Source: an uncultured Actinomycetes bacterium
Lineage (GTDB): Bacteria > Actinomycetota > Actinomycetes > S36-B12
NCBI GenBank assembly: GCA_903918595.1
Contig: CAIXFB010000301.1
Span: 1-38,561, forward strand
Direction of reading: 5' to 3'
Length of the DNA: 38,561 bases
The stretch's first letter is position 1. The number at the start of each line of letters is the position of its first letter. The notes under the pieces are model-generated. The model ran no database searches. It was given only the letters and a program-made list of their open reading frames with translations, and was not told the DNA's origin. Positions 26,009 through 34,812 of this stretch are shown piece after piece. A program made the position numbers and the translations under genes.

Positions 26009-27901
26009 CTACTCGAGTGATCGCAGCCACAGTTCAAGGGTTAGAAGTCTCAAGGCAATTTGATTTATGCGACCTGAATGATCCGTCGGACTGCTCATCC
26101 AAGATTGCACATACTCAGGGTTGAGTGTGGTGTTGGAAATTATTGCTTCTCCGGAGAGGGCGTCCCTGTTCGCTTGCCAAATTGCTCGAATCCATTCGCG
26201 AACAGGAGGTGTAAAGCCGCGCTTTGGGCGGTTAACAATCTCAGCAGGCAAATACTCTCGAGCAATTTCCCGTAGCCGTGATTTTGGTGGCAAGAATTGA
26301 TCCCTATTGCTTAGTCGTCCAGACAAAATAGTTGTGGTGAGATCCGCATCTGCGAGAGGAGTTCGACTCTCAATTGAGTAGGTCATTGCTAGACGATCGA
26401 CTTGTACCAGGCTATTCACACGGAGGTACGTCTCGTTGCTTGCGATGGTGTAAAAGGCACCCACCCACGCTGGATCAGCACGACCAAAAAACTCCGCTGT
26501 TTGAGGTTTTTTTGGAAGGCCAACGAGGTCTTTGACAGCCCGACTAACCGAGCGGTACCCGGGTTGAAATTCATAGAAGGGAAGCGGTGCGAGTCCTTCT
26601 CGAACGTTCTGACTCATGAACGCCCTCATTTGCGAATCCTGAATCAGTCCACCCACCGCAGTGATCCAATCAACCTGAGCCTGTCTCACCCGGGGAATGG
26701 GGCTGAACCGAGGGCGCCTCACATTTCGACCTTGCATACGGTTCTCAAGATAGTTTGAGGTCCATACGGCTAGCTGTCGTGTCCAGTCATATCCCCAGAA
26801 CAGTTCATCGCCACCTATGCCTGTCAAGAGAACTGGGACCCCCGCCGCTCTGGCAGCTTGAGGTAGAGCAGAGAGGGCTGGCCCCGCGATGTCAGATATT
26901 GGCTCATCTCGCGCCGCACACACACCAGCAAAATCACGTGCGATCTTTTCGGTATCGAGGATAGAGGTATGGCACTCAATTCCCAGATGCGCGGCTAGGC
27001 CCTGTGCAAGAGATGACTCATCTGGGCTTCTAGTCGAATACCCAATTGTGAAGGCGCTTAAGTCGGTACGTGTCTTACTTGCGATCGCAGCCACTAACGA
27101 GGAATCGAGGCCACCAGAGAGCGCAATTCCCACTGGTACATCGCTTGTACAGGTGGCCACAACGGCATTCTCGATTGCGAGTGCGATGTCGGGGTTTGAG
27201 AGCGGGCGGTTTCCTACTTCGTCGAGTGGATCCCAGTATCTGGTCTCTGAAATATCACCGTCTGCGAGCCCAATCGTTATGAAGTGTGCTGCTGGTACTT
27301 TTCGAACACCTTTGATGAGCGAATCCGGCTCTGGAGTAAAGCCATGCAGGAGGTAACGGGGTAATTGGTCGTTGTCGAGTGTTAAGGGCGCAACGCCAGC
27401 TCTTACGAAACTACTCTGTTCGCTCGACAGAAGGATGGTTTCCCCATCACTGAATAGGCAGAGAGGTTTTTCCCCCATCCGATCACGCACCAAAAGTATG
27501 TTGTCGTTTCTTCGATCAATGATCACTAGTGCAAACATTCCTCGCAAACGGATGAAAGTATCGTTGCCAAATTCTTCCATCATGTGAGGAACGACTTCTA
27601 TGTCGGATCTTGTAGCGAATGTGTGACCCTTTACCTTCAAATGTTCACGAAGGGAGCTGGCGTTGTAGATCTCCCCATTTCCAAGGACGCCCCAGCGCTG
27701 GTCCTCACTCCAAAACGGTTGCCAGCCGTGGGCTGGATCCATGATACTGAGTCGGTGCATGCCGAGCAAAGCTTGCCCATCTCGAATGTAACCTGAACCG
27801 TCTGGCCCCCGGTGCAGCAATTGTGCGCCCAGCTTTGCTAGAACATCATCATCAGCCTTCAACACTCCTCCGGGCCGAATCACACCAAATAAGCCACACA
27901 T
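26009..27901 (-). CDS. asnB: Asparagine synthase (glutamine-hydrolysing) family amidotransferase
   Basis: This 630-residue protein has two domains. The N-terminal glutaminase has the processed Cys2 nucleophile (MCGLFGVI), HRGPDGSG (30-37), RLSIMDPAHGWQPF (50-63) and NGEIYN (75-80). The C-terminal synthetase has the PP-loop SGGLDSS (262-268), LLTGIGGDELFWGYDWTRQL and KRGFTPPVREWI. In polysaccharide loci such proteins usually amidate a uronic acid or other carboxyl group on a sugar (WbpS-like role) rather than making asparagine; that is inference from context. It ends three codons from the FlaA1-like gene, which shares its direction, so the two are likely co-transcribed. Confidence 0.9.
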   Translation of the reverse strand: MCGLFGVIRPGGVLKADDDVLAKLGAQLLHRGPDGSGYIRDGQALLGMHRLSIMDPAHGWQPFWSEDQRWGVLGNGEIYNASSLREHLKVKGHTFATRSDIEVVPHMMEEFGNDTFIRLRGMFALVIIDRRNDNILLVRDRMGEKPLCLFSDGETILLSSEQSSFVRAGVAPLTLDNDQLPRYLLHGFTPEPDSLIKGVRKVPAAHFITIGLADGDISETRYWDPLDEVGNRPLSNPDIALAIENAVVATCTSDVPVGIALSGGLDSSLVAAIASKTRTDLSAFTIGYSTRSPDESSLAQGLAAHLGIECHTSILDTEKIARDFAGVCAARDEPISDIAGPALSALPQAARAAGVPVLLTGIGGDELFWGYDWTRQLAVWTSNYLENRMQGRNVRRPRFSPIPRVRQAQVDWITAVGGLIQDSQMRAFMSQNVREGLAPLPFYEFQPGYRSVSRAVKDLVGLPKKPQTAEFFGRADPAWVGAFYTIASNETYLRVNSLVQVDRLAMTYSIESRTPLADADLTTTILSGRLSNRDQFLPPKSRLREIAREYLPAEIVNRPKRGFTPPVREWIRAIWQANRDALSGEAIISNTTLNPEYVQSWMSSPTDHSGRINQIALRLLTLELWLRSLE

Positions 27902-27904
27902 GAC

Positions 27905-29119
27905 TTAGATCCGAGAATCCAACGACGCTGAAGGAGCAACCACTTGAAATCCTGGAACGATAGCTGCAATCTCTTTCCGCAGTTCGTTTACGTTCACTTT
28001 CGAATCGGAATGATCGATCCAATAACTTATTTGACTCAGTAGCGGCTCAACGACGACGGATTCGTTGTTCCGTATGAGGCCAAGATCCTCCGTCCAACTA
28101 ACCAGTGTCTCTTCGGACTGCAGAAATTCCTCTTGCTTCTTCTCACCTGTCGTATCACGAGGAGTGCAGACGAGGGGGTACTCGTCTTGGGCATAGTTAG
28201 TTGGGGAAGTGATGGTTGGGTCTTGGTTCCATGTTTCCATTGAGATTGAGACAGGAGTTTTACCGTGGAAAGCTAAAAAGTTGCGGGCAAGGTCGATGAG
28301 GCTGATCGGCTGCACTAAGGGTGTATCGGGAATGACGATTGATCGATCTACTGCAGTGACCGCATTGGCACATATAAGTCCGGATTCCTCAGGTGTGACG
28401 AAGTATCGATAAGTATCCAGGGGCGCACTGAGCGGTTCACTCCTTGCAATTCGATCAAGCCAAGATTCCGTGATTGAACCGGAGGAGAATAAAACATTCG
28501 CAAAACGAGCGCTCGTACAATGACCCGTGTACGCCCACAACATGCTTTCCATGATCAATTTACTCGCACCCATCATGCTGGTAGGACGGGCGGCCTTGTC
28601 GGTGCTTACTGCGAAAACCTGTGGGGGGGAATCCATTTCACCAAGTGCCTCTAGAAGTAGCTTTGTTCCTCTCACATTGACATCGAGAATACGCAAAGCT
28701 GAAGCAGTGTCACGCTCAGTCCGGACATGCTTGACTGCGGCGAAATGCAACACCAAATCTAGATCTCCCATTTCGCGAATTGCACGCCGGATCAGCGGCG
28801 AAGTCACGTCAGCCAGAACCATGTAAATTTCTGTTGGATGCCCCTGGCGGCGAGTCGCGACGAGTTTTCGAGCTAAGGCCGCCAACCCGTTTTCTGAAGA
28901 ATCAAGAAGATAAATCCGCTTTGGCCCAGTCGCCAGCACATGTGGAAGCGTTGATTGGGCAATAAAACCGGCTGCACCAGTGATCAATAAAGACGAGCCT
29001 TGACAGATTCCTGTAAACTTAAGATGTTGCTCAGGACGAAGAGCAAATAAGTTGCCGTTCGGACGATTCACACAGGACGCCGACAACTTCTCGAGGTCAA
29101 CGGTATGGATAGTGTACAT
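27905..29119 (-). CDS. FlaA1/CapD-like nucleotide-sugar 4,6-dehydratase (Polysacc_synt_2)
   Basis: The protein lacks membrane helices, so it is of the short, cytoplasmic FlaA1-like type. It has the NAD loop LLITGAAGFIAQS (usually GGAGSIG-like, so altered), LVLHFAAVKHVRTERD, and VSTDKAARPTSMMGASK, the Met-Lys catalytic element of this family. It also has a long C-terminal part with CTPRDTTGEKKQEEFL. Relatives remove water from UDP-GlcNAc at C4/C6. I prefer ATG 29119 over TTG 29128, though the latter is only nine bases longer. The promoter must lie in the few bases shared with the divergent nucleotidyltransferase gene. Confidence 0.82.
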   Translation of the reverse strand: MYTIHTVDLEKLSASCVNRPNGNLFALRPEQHLKFTGICQGSSLLITGAAGFIAQSTLPHVLATGPKRIYLLDSSENGLAALARKLVATRRQGHPTEIYMVLADVTSPLIRRAIREMGDLDLVLHFAAVKHVRTERDTASALRILDVNVRGTKLLLEALGEMDSPPQVFAVSTDKAARPTSMMGASKLIMESMLWAYTGHCTSARFANVLFSSGSITESWLDRIARSEPLSAPLDTYRYFVTPEESGLICANAVTAVDRSIVIPDTPLVQPISLIDLARNFLAFHGKTPVSISMETWNQDPTITSPTNYAQDEYPLVCTPRDTTGEKKQEEFLQSEETLVSWTEDLGLIRNNESVVVEPLLSQISYWIDHSDSKVNVNELRKEIAAIVPGFQVVAPSASLDSRI

Positions 29120-29143
29120 CAACTTCAATCTGGGAGGGCTAGG

Positions 29144-29848
29144 GTGGGAGAGCGGGCTGTAATTCTAGCGGGCGGCCAAGGCCGGCGTCTTGCACCGTAT
29201 ACAGCGATCCTTCCTAAACCTCTCATGCCCGTTTCCGAAGATGAATCCATCATTGAGCATTTGCTTAGGGGTGTTGCATCTGCAGGCATCTCTGAGGTTA
29301 CGATCACGTTGGGTCACTTGGGCCACCTGATAGAGGCGGTGGTGGGGAACGGCAAACGGTTTGGATTGCGAATCGATTACACACGGGAAGACAAACCGCT
29401 TGGAACGGCGGGTCCATTGGCACTCGTGCGCGGGGTCACGGCAGAAGACAGCATTTTAGTTATCAATGGCGATACTTTCACAAATCTTGATTTCCGTGAA
29501 GTCTTGAACAGGCTCAATGAATCTACTGAGGCCGTAATCACTTGCGTTGAGCGGCGTCTTGACTCTAATTATGGTGTTGTTCATTTTGACGAAAGGGGGT
29601 TAATGTCCGCTTACGACGAAAAGCCTTCTTTTGGCTTTGTAGTTAGTACGGGGATTTACGGATTGCGGGGCAGCGCTCTTGATTGTATCCAACCCAATGA
29701 ACGTTTAGATATGCCGGATTTACTCAGGACTTTACGGGCAAGGGGTCGAAGTGTGGTTTGCTTTCTAGCCGAATGTGAATGGAAAGACTTGGGACGCCCA
29801 GCGGATTTCGAGGAACTGCATCAGCAACGATCGACCGAGTCAAGTTAA
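29144..29848 (+). CDS. Sugar-phosphate nucleotidyltransferase (NTP_transferase family)
   Basis: The enzyme activates a sugar-1-phosphate with an NTP. AVILAGGQGRRLAPYTAILP followed by KPLMPV is the nucleotide-binding loop, then HLLRGVASAG, DKPLGTAGPLALV, VINGDTFTNLDF (metal-binding Asp) and NYGVVHFDERGLMSAYDEKP. The set resembles GDP-mannose-type and heptose-1-phosphate guanylyltransferase-like (HddC) proteins, but the base is not provable. I chose GTG 29144: GGGAGGG lies five bases upstream, whereas ATG 29105 would overlap the divergent dehydratase gene. It leads an operon with the SDR and GT4 downstream. Confidence 0.87.
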   Translation: MGERAVILAGGQGRRLAPYTAILPKPLMPVSEDESIIEHLLRGVASAGISEVTITLGHLGHLIEAVVGNGKRFGLRIDYTREDKPLGTAGPLALVRGVTAEDSILVINGDTFTNLDFREVLNRLNESTEAVITCVERRLDSNYGVVHFDERGLMSAYDEKPSFGFVVSTGIYGLRGSALDCIQPNERLDMPDLLRTLRARGRSVVCFLAECEWKDLGRPADFEELHQQRSTESS

Positions 29849-29853
29849 TTTAA

Positions 29854-30702
29854 ATGAGATTGCTCAACTCGGGTCGCGCTTTAATTCTTGGCTCAGGTGG
29901 CTACCTAGGGCAACGTATCTTGGACTCGGGTGGTGACCGATATCAACCGCTATCTGTATCCCGCATTCGCACTCAAAAGGATCTTGTTCGTTTTGCACAA
30001 GAGGTTGAGGATGCCCTCGAGACAAGTCCTGAGGCCGCATTAGTCAATTGTATTGGCGCCCGCATAGGCTCACAAGATGAACTGGAGCTTCTGAACGCGC
30101 TTGTCCCGCAAGCGCTAGTGAAAGTATCGGCCATCCGTGATACTAAATTGATTCACTTGGGATCTGCAGCTGAGACTCTCAAAATCACCGATCAGGCTAA
30201 TCTCGGTACGAATACTCAAGTTAGTGTTTCGTCAAGATACGGTCAATCAAAGAGATCTGGAGCTCAAGCGTGCCTCGCTTATGACAATTCGGCCGTATTA
30301 AGAATCTATAATTTGCATGGACTACCACATCCCCCAAAGAGCGGTTTGCATGAACTATGCAGAAGGGTGAGGGGAGTCTCTGAGGATTGGGAGACCCTGC
30401 CGCTTGTTAATACCACCCGAGATTATGTTCACTGGCGGGAAGTTTCCGCAATGGTTGAGAAATGTTTGAATGGTGAATTGCATGGCCTAGTTGATGTCTG
30501 CTCGGGTTTTGGAGTATCCATGTCTGAAATTGTTGAGGGATTTCAATCGGATATCCGAGAGAAAGTTTCACAGCAACTCGCCGCCGCTGACCTTTTCCAA
30601 TCTTCCATCGGCCCAAATCAACCTGGGCATTCATCATATAAAGATAAGAATGAGTTGCTGGAAGTCCTGCGATCAGAGGTTATTGAATGCGCATCCTCCT
30701 AG
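29854..30702 (+). CDS. NAD-dependent epimerase/dehydratase-like SDR
   Basis: An extended short-chain dehydrogenase of 282 residues. ALILGSGGYLGQRIL is the cofactor loop (GxGGxxGQ), KLIHLGSAAETLKIT carries the Ser position, and SRYGQSKRSGAQ gives the catalytic Tyr and Lys. DYVHWREVSAMVEKCL and VDVCSGFGVSMSEIV match substrate-binding parts of nucleotide-sugar epimerases and reductases. It starts five bases after the nucleotidyltransferase and overlaps the next gene by 16 bases, so it likely modifies the sugar that the former activates. Confidence 0.83.
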   Translation: MRLLNSGRALILGSGGYLGQRILDSGGDRYQPLSVSRIRTQKDLVRFAQEVEDALETSPEAALVNCIGARIGSQDELELLNALVPQALVKVSAIRDTKLIHLGSAAETLKITDQANLGTNTQVSVSSRYGQSKRSGAQACLAYDNSAVLRIYNLHGLPHPPKSGLHELCRRVRGVSEDWETLPLVNTTRDYVHWREVSAMVEKCLNGELHGLVDVCSGFGVSMSEIVEGFQSDIREKVSQQLAAADLFQSSIGPNQPGHSSYKDKNELLEVLRSEVIECASS

Positions 30703-31808
30703 TCCACAGCTTTTATCGTCCTGGATTGCCATCAGGCGAAAATTCAGTCGTTATCGACCAAGCGAAACTCCTGAGCGATAGTGGATATGAAGTTGAAGTG
30801 TGGGGACCAACGAGTCCCGATCAAATGAGTCCTAAAAATCAAATCAAACTTGGTTCTCAGATTGCGACAGGTAGAGGCCTAGATCCACTCTCATTTATTG
30901 AAAGTTTCCAACCGGATATGGTGCACGTTCATAACACATTCCCAAATGTTGGCACCCGATGGCTGGCTCGATGTGAAGTTCCTATCGCTATGTCACTTCA
31001 CAACTACCGCACAGTATGTGCAAACGGTGTGCTTACCCGAGACTCACAGCAATGCACCAGCTGCCTAACTGGTTCAACAATCAATGCAGTGATACACAGT
31101 TGTTACAAAGATTCTGTAATTGCCACCGCACCGATTGTTTTTTTTCAGCGACATTTGCGAGCAGCTATTTCGAGGAGTATCGAGACACTTATTTTCACCT
31201 CGGAAATCTCACGGGAAATTCTGAGCCCACATCTCTCGTTCACGAATTCAATTGTGCTTCCAAATTATGTGGCGGAAGTGCAAGCAAAAGTAGAGTGTGT
31301 TCCTGCGCACACGACTGAACCTTATTACGTCGTCGTAAGTCGATTAACCCCGGAAAAGGGAGTGAAGCAACTGCTTGATATTTGGCCTCGCGAGAGGAAA
31401 CTGTTTGTCATCGGAGATGGACCTCAACGGACCGAGCTCGAACGGATTTCCGCTCAGTCCAATGTGCATTTTTTGGGATACGTCCATTCTGAAATCCGAG
31501 ACGCATTACTTAGTCAGGCACGAGCGCTCATTCTTCCTAGTGTCACATTGGAGGCTGATCCAGTTGTTGTGGCACAAGCCTTGAGCGCTGGTACGCCATG
31601 CATCGTGAATCAGTTCACCGCGACAGCGAGCTTGGCCAACGAGTCCCCTGCAATTCGTGTTTACCAAGACTCCAATTCATTGGCTAAAGTGATCGCAGAC
31701 CTAACGTCATGTGATGTAAGGCATTCTGCTCGCATACTCTATGAAGATAGATGGTCTGCGAAGTCATGGCTATGCACGTATGAGGCGAGTGTTTTGCATC
31801 GTAAGTAG
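30687..31808 (+). CDS. GT4-family glycosyltransferase
   Basis: This 373-residue GT-B enzyme has the N-terminal ILLVHSFYRPGLPSGENSVV and the acceptor domain HVHNTFPNVGTRW. It also has a Cys cluster (CTSCLTGS, then CYKDS) common in one GT4 subfamily that includes WcaC/GtfA-like proteins. The C-terminal domain shows VVVSRLTPEKGVKQLLDIW, FVIGDGPQRTEL, HFLGYV and LEADPVVVAQALSAGTPCIV, the donor-binding segment. The 16-base overlap with the upstream SDR indicates translational coupling. Soluble, cytoplasmic face. Confidence 0.9.
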   Translation: MRILLVHSFYRPGLPSGENSVVIDQAKLLSDSGYEVEVWGPTSPDQMSPKNQIKLGSQIATGRGLDPLSFIESFQPDMVHVHNTFPNVGTRWLARCEVPIAMSLHNYRTVCANGVLTRDSQQCTSCLTGSTINAVIHSCYKDSVIATAPIVFFQRHLRAAISRSIETLIFTSEISREILSPHLSFTNSIVLPNYVAEVQAKVECVPAHTTEPYYVVVSRLTPEKGVKQLLDIWPRERKLFVIGDGPQRTELERISAQSNVHFLGYVHSEIRDALLSQARALILPSVTLEADPVVVAQALSAGTPCIVNQFTATASLANESPAIRVYQDSNSLAKVIADLTSCDVRHSARILYEDRWSAKSWLCTYEASVLHRK

Positions 31809-31865
31809 TTAAAGAAACTAGCAGGTCACCCCGTTGATCTACAGCGCAACGTCTATCATCATCCC

Positions 31866-33266
31866 ATGGCAGTGAACAAATTGGCAAGATCGTGGGCGTT
31901 CACTGCTGTTGGAATGGTAGCTCTATTTGTTGCGCTTACATTTTCATTTTTGACAAATGGATTTGCTGTCGCGCCTTGGAATGAGTGGGCTGCGTGGGAG
32001 CGGGGTTCAGAGGCAATGGTCATGAAAAGAATAGAAGTGGATCTTGTTAACCGAGATTCCTCGGTGTTGGGACTGGCGGCATACGCCGGCGATGACTTTA
32101 GTGTCTACGACAGACTCTCCTCGGAAGGCCTTTTAACTCTTGAATCCACAGCTCCTAATGAATTCATCGCCTATGAAAGTGAGGTCGGTGGTCAAGCGTA
32201 CTTTTGGTCAGTCATCTGGCGTGATTTTGGATGTTCATCGATCAGTTGTTTACGTGCAGTCGGCTCTGCCCTGACGGCTGCTTCAGTTATTGCCATGTTT
32301 TTCGTGCTTAGCCAAGTCGGATCCAAAGGGCTAGGTTGGGCGTGGCTCATTTCCACAGGTTTTTCTCCGTGGATTGCATTTGCTGCAAGAAACCTTTTTT
32401 GGTCTCCATGGTTGTATTTTCTACCCGCAATCGCAGCCCTCGGCGTTGTGGTCGCTCGATCATCGCGTTGGCGTTGGATCGCATTAGGCGGTGTATTTTT
32501 AGCATTCGTAGTCAAATACTTGGGAACGGGTTATCACGAATTTACTGCATTCACCATGCTCGCAGCAGCTATGCCAATTATTGCCATCATCTTTCGAAGC
32601 AGATTCATGGGGAATCGAAGCTATCAATTGGCTAATTCGATACTCATCCTCGCAAGTTCAGCTCTAGCATTCGCCTTAGTGCTGTCTTTCCATGCGGTCC
32701 TCTTGACTGGAAGTATCATCACGGGACTTCAGCGAATATGGTCCAACACCATTGTCCGAAGAACTCATGGAGGCCTAGGTGAGAGCGATCCAATCTATTC
32801 AGATTCATTGAATTCGAGTCCCCTTGATGTTGTTTGGAAATATGTGTGGAAGGACTGGTCTACGGATCTTCTGAGCTTTTCCATTGACAAAAACGGGAGT
32901 GTCATCTCAATCAGTCTTGGTAGCGCTGCGTTCATCCTCCTGATTTTTGCAAGTTGTGTGATTGTTATCCTGCGATTAGCAGTTGGCGATCAGCTGTGGC
33001 GTAGAGACGCCACGCTCCTTGCAATGGGATTCCTGATCCCGGTGGTCTGGTTCATATCCGCAAAGGGATATTCCTACCTTCACACATTCATTCTCTTTTT
33101 TCTTTGGTATTTCCTCTTTGTTCCGGTGCTTTTGTTCGTTGTTGGATCATTTGCCTGGGGATACCGCTATGTTCTGGGAATCAAAGCCCCGATCCCTGTT
33201 TCTTCAGCCACCAAGAGCTTGGAAGGCTCCGCAAATAACATTGTGAGCAATGAGGCAAATGGATAG
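31866..33266 (+). CDS. Multi-pass membrane protein, candidate GT-C-type glycosyltransferase
   Basis: This 466-residue protein has an N-terminal membrane helix (about 10-32), a soluble outside loop to about 115, then eight or more helices. The first loop begins NEWAAWERGSEAMVMKRIEV, with acidic residues placed as in GT-C enzymes just after helix one, but I do not recognise a named family. The downstream DPM1-like GT2 overlaps its 3' end by 17 bases. That pairing often joins a polyprenyl-phosphate-sugar synthase with the membrane enzyme that uses its product, so a role in adding a sugar outside the membrane is a reasonable guess. Confidence 0.65.
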   Translation: MAVNKLARSWAFTAVGMVALFVALTFSFLTNGFAVAPWNEWAAWERGSEAMVMKRIEVDLVNRDSSVLGLAAYAGDDFSVYDRLSSEGLLTLESTAPNEFIAYESEVGGQAYFWSVIWRDFGCSSISCLRAVGSALTAASVIAMFFVLSQVGSKGLGWAWLISTGFSPWIAFAARNLFWSPWLYFLPAIAALGVVVARSSRWRWIALGGVFLAFVVKYLGTGYHEFTAFTMLAAAMPIIAIIFRSRFMGNRSYQLANSILILASSALAFALVLSFHAVLLTGSIITGLQRIWSNTIVRRTHGGLGESDPIYSDSLNSSPLDVVWKYVWKDWSTDLLSFSIDKNGSVISISLGSAAFILLIFASCVIVILRLAVGDQLWRRDATLLAMGFLIPVVWFISAKGYSYLHTFILFFLWYFLFVPVLLFVVGSFAWGYRYVLGIKAPIPVSSATKSLEGSANNIVSNEANG

Positions 33267-34038
33267 GCGGGATCTTTACTCAAAACAAACATGGGTTGTG
33301 ATGCCAGCTTTTAACGCTGCCAAAACCATTATTGCGACTTATGAAGATCTCCCTCGCGAACTTCAAGATCAAGTCATTGTTGTTGATGATTCATCCAAAG
33401 ATGAAACTGCAGTGATCGCTGAATCAATGGGCTTGATCGTAATTCGCCACAAAGAGAACCGCGGTTACGGGGGAAACCAAAAGACCTGTTATAAGACAGC
33501 GCTTGAGCGCGGAGCTGAATATGTGGTCATGGTCCATCCGGATTTTCAATATGACGCGCGAATGGCATCTGTGATGGTAGAAATCATTGCACTAGGGAAC
33601 TGCGATGTGGTTTTGGGGAATCGAATAAGAACCCGAAAAGAAGCTAGAGAAGGTGGAATGCCTCTATGGAAGTACCTGGCCAATCGATCTTCCACATTAG
33701 TTGAGAATCTGATCTTAGGTCAATCAATTGGAGACTTTCATTCGGGAATGCGAGCATACTCACGAAGAGTTCTGGAGACACTGCCGCTCGAATACAACTC
33801 AGACGATTTTGCCTTCGATCAGGAATTCCTAGTGCAAGCAGTTGCAGCGGGTTTTCGAATCGGCGATGTGCCAGTACCAGTTAGGTACATGTCGGAAGCT
33901 TCGTCAATCAGCTTCCAAAGGAGCATGACATATGCGTGGGGCGGCCTGAGCGTCGTGGGCGCGTTTCTTTTACACAGGGCTGGTCTGCGTAAGGATCGAC
34001 GTTTTATTTTTCGTGGAGAGGAGGACCTTAGTGGTTAG
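33250..34038 (+). CDS. DPM1-like GT2 glycosyltransferase (polyprenyl-phosphate sugar synthase type)
   Basis: A 262-residue GT2 with WVVMPAFNAAKTIIATYEDL, QVIVVDDSSKDETAVI (41-56), the ENRGYGGNQKTCY acceptor motif, and VMVHPDFQYD (94-102), which has His-Pro-Asp where many relatives have DxD, as some family members do. IGDFHSGMRAYSRRVL and FAFDQEFLVQAV follow. The resemblance is to dolichol/undecaprenyl-phosphate mannose or glucose synthases, which load a sugar onto polyprenyl phosphate. It lacks the C-terminal membrane helices some members carry. Start may be ATG 33250 or ATG 33259. Confidence 0.85.
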   Translation: MRQMDRRDLYSKQTWVVMPAFNAAKTIIATYEDLPRELQDQVIVVDDSSKDETAVIAESMGLIVIRHKENRGYGGNQKTCYKTALERGAEYVVMVHPDFQYDARMASVMVEIIALGNCDVVLGNRIRTRKEAREGGMPLWKYLANRSSTLVENLILGQSIGDFHSGMRAYSRRVLETLPLEYNSDDFAFDQEFLVQAVAAGFRIGDVPVPVRYMSEASSISFQRSMTYAWGGLSVVGAFLLHRAGLRKDRRFIFRGEEDLSG

Positions 34039-34711
34039 GTATGAAGTCAAGGGTCACAAGTTTTCCAGCCATTCTGTGGTTCTTCAGGAGGTGGGCGAGG
34101 GAGGTGGGAGAAAATTGCTCGATGTTGGCTGCGCTGATGGTCAAATGTCAGAGCGCTTTGCGGATCAAGGGTGGAACGTGTTCGGGATAGAGCCTCACTC
34201 GACAGATGCTGTTCGAGCTCGTGAGCGAGGGATAGCTGTAATGCAGTTGTCTCTAGAAGAAGCACTAGACGAGTTGGGTGGGAAATTCTCCGCCATAATC
34301 CTTGCAGATGTGTTGGAGCATTTTTCGGACCCTTGGACCCAACTTGAACGTCTTACTCAGCTTCTAGAGCCTGATGGTTTGGTAATCATTTCGATCCCGA
34401 ACATCGCACATTTGGTTCCCCGCGCTCGACTGCTCGCAGGTAAATTCGAGTATGAAGAACGAGGCATCATGGACCGCACTCACTTACGTTTTTTCACCCG
34501 AGGTTCGGCTCTGACTATGGTTACAGAGAGCGGATTAGATTGTGTAAAACTGATTGTTACTCCGACTCCTCTGGAGTTAGTGTTTCCAAAAATCCTCAAT
34601 AGTCCGCTTGGTCGCCGTACATTGTCGATAAATGCCAGATTATCGAGGGCTGCTCCCAAGTTATTCGGGTATCAATTCGTCATGGTGTGCCGATCAAAAA
34701 ACTATGAATAA
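34031..34711 (+). CDS. Class I SAM-dependent methyltransferase
   Basis: KLLDVGCADGQMSERFADQG (about 28-47) is the SAM-binding glycine loop. IGIEP-type residues follow (VFGIEPHSTDA), then LADVLEHFSDPWTQLERL and GLVIISIPNIAHL, the standard Methyltransf_23 layout, with RTHLRFFTRGSALTM later as in many glycan-locus methyltransferases. GTG 34031 has GAGAGGAGG six bases upstream and overlaps the preceding GT2 gene by eight bases, so I prefer it to GTG 34013. The substrate, sugar or lipid-linked glycan, is not predictable. Confidence 0.85.
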   Translation: MVRYEVKGHKFSSHSVVLQEVGEGGGRKLLDVGCADGQMSERFADQGWNVFGIEPHSTDAVRARERGIAVMQLSLEEALDELGGKFSAIILADVLEHFSDPWTQLERLTQLLEPDGLVIISIPNIAHLVPRARLLAGKFEYEERGIMDRTHLRFFTRGSALTMVTESGLDCVKLIVTPTPLELVFPKILNSPLGRRTLSINARLSRAAPKLFGYQFVMVCRSKNYE

Positions 34712-34812
34712 ACTTTCAAAGGATATTGAGCCAAGTTTTGTGTTGACGTTAGCAAGAATTAACAAGGCCTGTTCCAACCCACAGTATTGGCACGGTTAAA
34801 GGAGCTGATGGA

